Shown here: positions 59,499 to 64,000 of the stretch, in pieces
Position numbering within the stretch: position 1 is the stretch's first letter
Layout of the letters: the number at the start of each line of letters is the position of its first letter
Source: an uncultured Prevotella sp.
GTDB lineage: Bacteria > Bacteroidota > Bacteroidia > Bacteroidales > Bacteroidaceae
Reading direction: 5' to 3'
Assembly: GCA_900770395.1 (NCBI GenBank)
Contig: CAAGKM010000015.1
Location: 62,001 to 126,000, forward strand
DNA: 64,000 nucleotides
Translations under genes and position numbers: made by a program
The notes under the pieces: model-generated
Seen by the model: only the letters and a program-made list of their open reading frames with translations
The model's database searches: none
Told to the model about the DNA's origin: nothing

Positions 59499-62309
59499 CT
59501 ACAAATTAATCTTGAATCCTGCGTTCACCTTCACACCATAGAACTCCGTCTGCATCGTGCGGTCCTTTGTTCCCTGATAATAGCGGAGAGGCTGATTTAG
59601 AAGGTTGTTTGCCTCGGCAAATACCGTAAACTTAGTCTGCTTGCCCCATGTATAAGAGGCGTTGAGGTCGAGATAGTTGACCTTGTCGTAGTAGCGGTCG
59701 AGCTCGCGGCTGCCTGTATTCATCTGGTCGATGAACGACGAGGCGAAGTTGTATGACAGGCGGATGTTGACGCCGCCCTTCTCAAAGTAGAGCGAGGCGT
59801 TGGCGGTATGCTCTGGCGAGCCTGCCATCTTCACGTCATCATTGCTGTCAATGCCTAAGCGCGGGTTGTAGTTGCGTGTCGTCGTATGGGTGTAAGTGTA
59901 GTTACCGTAGAATCCGAGGCAGCGCAGCGACGGGGCGATGAAACCGAAGTCGCGCTGATAAGCCGCCTCCACGCCATAGACACGGGCATCGTATGCGTTC
60001 ATGTTCTGAGTGACCTCAAACATCTCCTCATTGCCTGTCAAACCGAGCTCCTCGCCTGTGTAGTAGCCGAGAGTCTCAATGTTGACATTCTTCATGTCCT
60101 TATAGAAGAGTCCGAGACTGACCATGCCGATGCTCTTGAAATAATGGTCGATGGAGAGGTCGAAGTTCCATGCCGTCGTGGGCTTTATGTTCGGGTCTCC
60201 GATGGTTGCCTCCTGGTCAGCGATGTTGAATCTCTTGTTTGCCACGAGAGCCGAGTATTTCGGGCGTGACATTGTCTTTGTCAATGATGCCCTGACGCTT
60301 CCGTCATCGCCAGTCTTATATCTCAGCAGCAGACTCGGCAGCAGATTGGTGTAGTTGCTCTTGTATTCGCCCGTAGGCTTGAGACTCTCGTTGTCATTCT
60401 CGTCCATTATATAGTTTACACCGCTTGTCTTCAGACGTGTGTTTTCTATACGCAAGCCGATTGTCGCGTCAAGTCTCTTGCCGAGCTTCTGGTCGAGTCG
60501 CAGATAACCGGCATGTATCTGCTCCGTTGCCTCATAGTTGCCTGCCTCCTCTTCCAATACCTCAGTTCCATCAGCCTTGTTGAAGTCAATGCCTCCCATA
60601 TAGTCCTTGCTTACAAACTGTGTGCCGATTGGGTATTGGCTGCCTGGCATAAAGCCGTCCCTTATCTTATATGTTATGTTTGTCTTCCAGTCGGGTATGT
60701 ATTTGTCTTCGGCGTCGGTATAGTCGTAGTATTCGGTGTTGCGCTCCTTGTCCTTGCGTGTGTATTTGTAGCCGAATTTCAATGTGTTGCCATACAGTCC
60801 CTTAGAGAGCGGAAGCGTGAAGTTTATTCTCTCCTTAATCTCATTCTCCTTTATCGACTGGTCGGAGTTGCAAAGTTCGTCGAGCTTCCATTTCGCCTCA
60901 TCGAAAGCGGGAATCGACAGTGTGGAATATGGCTGTCTCATACCTATATTCACAAACGACTCGCCGAAGTTCATATCACTGCCGCCTTTCAGTTTTAAGC
61001 CGATATACCGCTCGTTGGGACGGTCCTCAGTGGCACGCGAATAGCTTGAAGTCCAGTCTAACTTCAGATTTCCGAAGTTATGCTCTCCGTCAAGAGTGAA
61101 GTCCATGGTCTGCTGACGCTCAAGCCTTGCGCCCTTGGTGTCGTCGGCTCCAGCCTTCGTCTGCAACACAATGCTCTGGTCCTTAGCGTCTGAATTGAGC
61201 TTCTTGTAACTGATGCGGTAACGGTTCTCCCAGTCATTGCGGCGGTTATAGATGCCCTTGAATGAAATCTTGTGCAGCGGATTGAACTGGTAGTCAAGGG
61301 CAAGTGAGTAGCTCTGACGCTCGCGTGTGACATAGTATTGCCTTACCTGCGCCTCTTTCAGCTGTATCTCGCCTTTCTTCTCCACATATTCAAACTCTGT
61401 ATTGTCTGAGCCTCCGGGAGCGTACTGATAGGATGCGCTTGCCATGATTCCCAGCTTGTTGTCAAAGAAGCGGTCTCCCCATGTTCCGCCAATATTCCAC
61501 TGGGGCTTGCCCGAAATCCATGTATAGCCTGTTGAGCCTGTGAAGTTAAGCACACGGCGGTATGGAGTGTTTTTCGTGACGAGATTGATTGAGCCGCCTA
61601 TGGCGTCGCCGTCCATGTCGGATGTGACGACTTTCGACACCTCTATCGTCTGCACCATGTCGGCAGGAATGAGGTCCAGCTGAACGTTACGGGTATCACC
61701 CTCGGCGGAGGGCAGACGGTTGCCGTTTACCGTCACCGATGTCAGGTCGGCGCTTGTGCCTCTCACCTGTCCGAAGCGTGCCTCTCCCTGGTCATATTGC
61801 ACATTGATACCGTTAATACGCTTTAGCGCGTCACCGATGTTCGAGTCGGGAAATTTCCCTATTTGGTCTGCACTTACCACATTGGTGACACCCATGGCGC
61901 TTTTTTGCATCTGCAAAGCCTTCCTCTGACCGGCAAAAGCGCCTTTTACACTTACCTCCTGCAACTCAAGTCCCTCCGACATAACAATGTCGGTGACGAT
62001 TACCTTATTGGAATTTGTCACGTTCACCTTTTTATATATAGGAGTATATCCCACGTATGACACTTTCAGCGTGTAAGTGCCGGGCTTGATGTTCGGCAAC
62101 TTATAGAATCCGTTGATGTCCGCCGTCACACCAGTGTGCAGGCTTTCAATCTGAATGGTCGCTCCCGGGAGCGTGTGTCGTTCGGTGTCAGTCACCTGAC
62201 CGCTGATAATGCCGAAACTTGTCTCTTCCACCACTTCAGCAGCCAATGACGCCACTGTCGCGGAAACGGCTACCAATGCCGTAGCCATAAGTTTTTTTAC
62301 TGTTTTCAT
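59499..62309 (-). CDS. TonB-dependent receptor, first gene of a receptor-phosphatase operon
   Basis: 936 residues. Signal peptide (ends ASLAAE), CarboxypepD_reg-like domain 30-115 (GIISGQVTDTERHTLPGATI, GTYTLKVSYVGYTP), plug with FPDSNIGDALKRINGINVQYDQGEA and GDAIGGSINLVTK, barrel ending FKINL. The plug and barrel fit the TonB-dependent receptors of the Caulobacter/Xanthomonas style, which in Bacteroidota occur with phosphatases or nucleases. Ligand not known; the downstream phosphatase hints at a phosphate ester. Confidence 0.92.
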   Translation of the reverse strand: MKTVKKLMATALVAVSATVASLAAEVVEETSFGIISGQVTDTERHTLPGATIQIESLHTGVTADINGFYKLPNIKPGTYTLKVSYVGYTPIYKKVNVTNSNKVIVTDIVMSEGLELQEVSVKGAFAGQRKALQMQKSAMGVTNVVSADQIGKFPDSNIGDALKRINGINVQYDQGEARFGQVRGTSADLTSVTVNGNRLPSAEGDTRNVQLDLIPADMVQTIEVSKVVTSDMDGDAIGGSINLVTKNTPYRRVLNFTGSTGYTWISGKPQWNIGGTWGDRFFDNKLGIMASASYQYAPGGSDNTEFEYVEKKGEIQLKEAQVRQYYVTRERQSYSLALDYQFNPLHKISFKGIYNRRNDWENRYRISYKKLNSDAKDQSIVLQTKAGADDTKGARLERQQTMDFTLDGEHNFGNLKLDWTSSYSRATEDRPNERYIGLKLKGGSDMNFGESFVNIGMRQPYSTLSIPAFDEAKWKLDELCNSDQSIKENEIKERINFTLPLSKGLYGNTLKFGYKYTRKDKERNTEYYDYTDAEDKYIPDWKTNITYKIRDGFMPGSQYPIGTQFVSKDYMGGIDFNKADGTEVLEEEAGNYEATEQIHAGYLRLDQKLGKRLDATIGLRIENTRLKTSGVNYIMDENDNESLKPTGEYKSNYTNLLPSLLLRYKTGDDGSVRASLTKTMSRPKYSALVANKRFNIADQEATIGDPNIKPTTAWNFDLSIDHYFKSIGMVSLGLFYKDMKNVNIETLGYYTGEELGLTGNEEMFEVTQNMNAYDARVYGVEAAYQRDFGFIAPSLRCLGFYGNYTYTHTTTRNYNPRLGIDSNDDVKMAGSPEHTANASLYFEKGGVNIRLSYNFASSFIDQMNTGSRELDRYYDKVNYLDLNASYTWGKQTKFTVFAEANNLLNQPLRYYQGTKDRTMQTEFYGVKVNAGFKINL

Positions 62310-62355
62310 TTCTTGTTTTTTAAAATAAACTTCTGTTCATTACGTTTTTCGGGTG

Positions 62356-62363
62356 CAAAGGTA
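62356..62363 (-). promoter_or_regulatory. -7 promoter element (TACCTTTG) of the receptor-phosphatase operon
   Basis: Minus-strand TACCTTTG followed by CAC, 47 bases before the ATG. Confidence 0.7.
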
Positions 62364-62691
62364 CGGCGGCAAAATTACAAAGGCATGACGGAAATAATAA
62401 AAACATGATACAGATATATTTAGATATTGTTTCATGCTTTTAGTATGATATGGTGTTTTTAAGAAGGTTATACAAAAGTCCCGATGTCACACCCCATACC
62501 CTTCAGAATGCCGATAAACAAAGGGGTAGGGTGTGACGTGTAGTACCTTTCACCAAATTCTTTTCGTGTGGGATATATCTGCAAGCGTTAAACTTTATTT
62601 TGGGGCTATGTTTTGTGTAGCCGGGCTTGCTGTAACCTAATTTTTATTACATATTTTTGTTGATTTATGCGTTGGTCTGCGATTCTTTTTG
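62364..62691. other. Gap without genes, with one imperfect inverted repeat
   Basis: No ORF with support. The main structure is GTCACACCCCATACCC (62486-62501) facing GGGGTAGGGTGTGAC (62523-62537), an imperfect stem with a 2-base bulge that could be a target of the transposase encoded next. The rest is AT-rich. Confidence 0.5.
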
Positions 62692-62699
62692 TAATTTTG
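62692..62699 (+). promoter_or_regulatory. -7 promoter element (TAATTTTG) of the transposase gene
   Basis: TAATTTTG followed by TAGCC, 72 bases before the ATG. Confidence 0.6.
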
Positions 62700-62771
62700 T
62701 AGCCGGAAACATGTAATTGATAATAGACATAAACTAAGCATATAGCCAAAGTTTTAAATAGCAGTAAATCA

Positions 62772-63764
62772 ATGAATCGGGAAGAAGCCATAGCAAGAGG
62801 TATGAAAGTGCATGACACCAAGCACTCGATGAAGCGCAGAAGTCCTTGGCACGATTACCATAGGAAAGGAACCTACATGCTGACGCTTGTAGTTGGTGGT
62901 CGTATGGCTTTACTTGGTGAATTAATGGGGAATGCCGGTGTTTTTTCTGAATCAGCTGACAAACTTAGAGTTGAATATTCTGAACTTGGCTATTGCATTC
63001 TTAATAACGAAATACGAAAGATAAATCAGTTTTACCCGATGATAGAGGTGCGGAAGGTGTGTATGATGCCTGACCACATCCACATGATAGTGAGAGTGAA
63101 TGAGGATATGCCGAAAGATAAGCATCTTGGAAAAGTGATGGCAGGTTTCAAATCCGGGTGTAACAATGCCTATTGGAGATTATTCAACATTAATAAAACT
63201 CCGAGAAAGGGGCTTTTTGAGACGGGCTATAATGACAAGATACTGATGCATGAAGGGGAGCTTGACAACTGGAAGGCTTATCTTGACGACAATCCTCGTC
63301 GGCTGTTTATAAAAAGGAAGAATCCCGGGCTTTTCACCGTACTGCAAGGTATGGAAGTGGCTGGGAGAACTTGTCAGATAGTGGGAAACCGTTTCCTTCT
63401 CGACATCCCTGATAAGATGGCGGTTGTTGTTCACCGTCGCTATACGGACGCAGAGAATGCCAGTTTGCGTGAGGAGTGGCTGGCATGTGGCGAACGGGGT
63501 GGGGTGCTTGTGAGCGCTGCTATCTCAAAGAAGGAGAAAGAGGTGCTGCGCGAGGCAATGAACCGCGGCTATCGCATCATCCTCTTGCGTGAGAACGGCT
63601 TTCCGAAGATGTACAAACCTTCAGGGGAGAGCTTTGATGCTTGCTCAGAAGCGCTGCTTCTGCAAATATGCCCATGGGAATTTCACATGGAGAAGAAAGC
63701 CATAACCAGGGCACAATGCCTGGAGCTTAATGAGATGGCGGAGAGGATTGCTGGACGAGGATAG
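62772..63764 (+). CDS. REP-associated tyrosine transposase (RAYT) with extra C-terminal domain
   Basis: 330 residues. Y1 transposase domain about 20-190: the HUH site H102-I-H104 (MPDHIHMIVRV), the RAYT-style FETGYNDKIL with Y153 as likely nucleophile, and YLDDNPRRL. RAYTs act on short palindromic repeats (REP/REPIN) as a single copy per genome. Residues about 205-330 form an added domain with GGVLVSAAISKKEKEVLREAMNRG and YRIILLRENGFPKMY, which loosely resembles the DprA/LOG-type Rossmann fold. The gene is intact. Hairpins lie on both sides. Confidence 0.85.
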   Translation: MNREEAIARGMKVHDTKHSMKRRSPWHDYHRKGTYMLTLVVGGRMALLGELMGNAGVFSESADKLRVEYSELGYCILNNEIRKINQFYPMIEVRKVCMMPDHIHMIVRVNEDMPKDKHLGKVMAGFKSGCNNAYWRLFNINKTPRKGLFETGYNDKILMHEGELDNWKAYLDDNPRRLFIKRKNPGLFTVLQGMEVAGRTCQIVGNRFLLDIPDKMAVVVHRRYTDAENASLREEWLACGERGGVLVSAAISKKEKEVLREAMNRGYRIILLRENGFPKMYKPSGESFDACSEALLLQICPWEFHMEKKAITRAQCLELNEMAERIAGRG

Positions 63765-63784
63765 AGTGAGAACGGCATATAAAG

Positions 63785-63892
63785 AGGCAAGGAGGCGCAA
63801 GGTGCAAGCGGCGCAAAAGGCAAATTGGCGCAAGAAGCACAAGCGACAAAATCGCTTGGAACAGTAATGGGAGAAGGCGGTAGCCTTACTGT
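63785..63892. repeat. GGCGCAA repeats and hairpins after the transposase gene
   Basis: Several GGCGCAA/TGCAAG-like short repeats at about 63794-63836, then AAGCGA/TCGCTT (63841-63846 with 63852-63857) and ACAGTAA/TTACTGT (63861-63867 with 63886-63892). They may be recognition hairpins or a terminator. The rest to 64000 shows no supported gene. Confidence 0.45.
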
Positions 63893-64000
63893 TCTCGGCA
63901 GTTTTACTGTCGAGTCACTATGGATATATTTCACAAAGAAGCTCTATACGGGCAGGCTTTGCAACACAGCATAGCCAACAATGTAGCAGGTACTGAAAGA

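Noticed and set aside
1..64000. tRNA, rRNA and known riboswitches
   Set aside because: No clover-leaf T-loop (GGTTCGAATCC-like) with matching stems, no rRNA stretch and no THI- or B12-box pattern was seen by eye; a covariance-model scan would be decisive.

Overview
The window looks like a chromosomal segment of a Bacteroidales bacterium, most likely Prevotella-like (Prevotellaceae). The evidence is internal. Many genes are preceded by the Bacteroidota -7 promoter element TAnnTTTG, and lipoproteins carry acidic residues right after the lipobox cysteine (surface-export signal). The gene families also fit: NigD-like lipoproteins, a fimbrillin/GLUG protein, HU-HIG, OMP_b-brl and TonB-dependent receptors, a reverse rubrerythrin and ribonuclease Y. 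No rRNA, tRNA or CRISPR array was seen.

Layout. 1-2.9 kb: truncated PAP2 phosphatase and a TonB-dependent beta-barrel protein. 3.1-7.2 kb: AT-richer block with a NigD-like lipoprotein, a two-domain Ig-like lipoprotein, an ECF sigma factor overlapping its likely anti-sigma/outer-membrane-barrel fusion, a lipoprotein and a broken gene. 7.2-13.6 kb: beta-helix lipoprotein and TonB receptor, divergent from an OmpR-type two-component pair. 13.7-17.5 kb: two NimA/PNPOx-like genes divergent from a MocR regulator with a direct-repeat operator, then an AAA-type ATPase. 17.5-19.5 kb: OprO/P-type porin and a small exported protein. 19.6-25.8 kb: CE7 esterase, unassigned TIM-barrel glycosidase and GH78 rhamnosidase operon. 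25.8-28.8 kb: leader with a tiny ORF and two hairpins, a 60-aa peptide, a fimbrillin-GLUG lipoprotein, 23-bp palindromic tandem repeats and HU-HIG. 29-30 kb: YafQ-type toxin-antitoxin, an uncatalogued 47-aa ORF and REPIN-like inverted repeats. 30-34.8 kb: isomerase, FGGY kinase and split-transketolase operon, best read as pentulose (possibly D-apiose) catabolism.

35-64 kb is mostly housekeeping: ftsY, rimO, two HU-type genes (one predicted to be membrane-anchored), reverse rubrerythrin, rplU-rpmA, hisGDC, lytic transglycosylase, GHMP kinase/nucleotidyltransferase fusion, ECF sigma factor, rpe, fmt, rfbA, zapA-rny, gph and two phosphoesterases. It ends with a TonB receptor/phosphatase pair and a REP-associated transposase with an extra C-terminal domain.

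The most interesting items are the membrane-tethered HU protein with a periplasmic LysM-like end, the transposase plus GGCACGGATTACACGG inverted repeats, the hairpin leader/short-peptide/fimbrillin/HU cassette, the GHMP-nucleotidyltransferase fusion, the sigma-factor partner predicted to sit in both membranes, and the possible apiose operon. Assignments come from reading the sequence only; no database search was possible.
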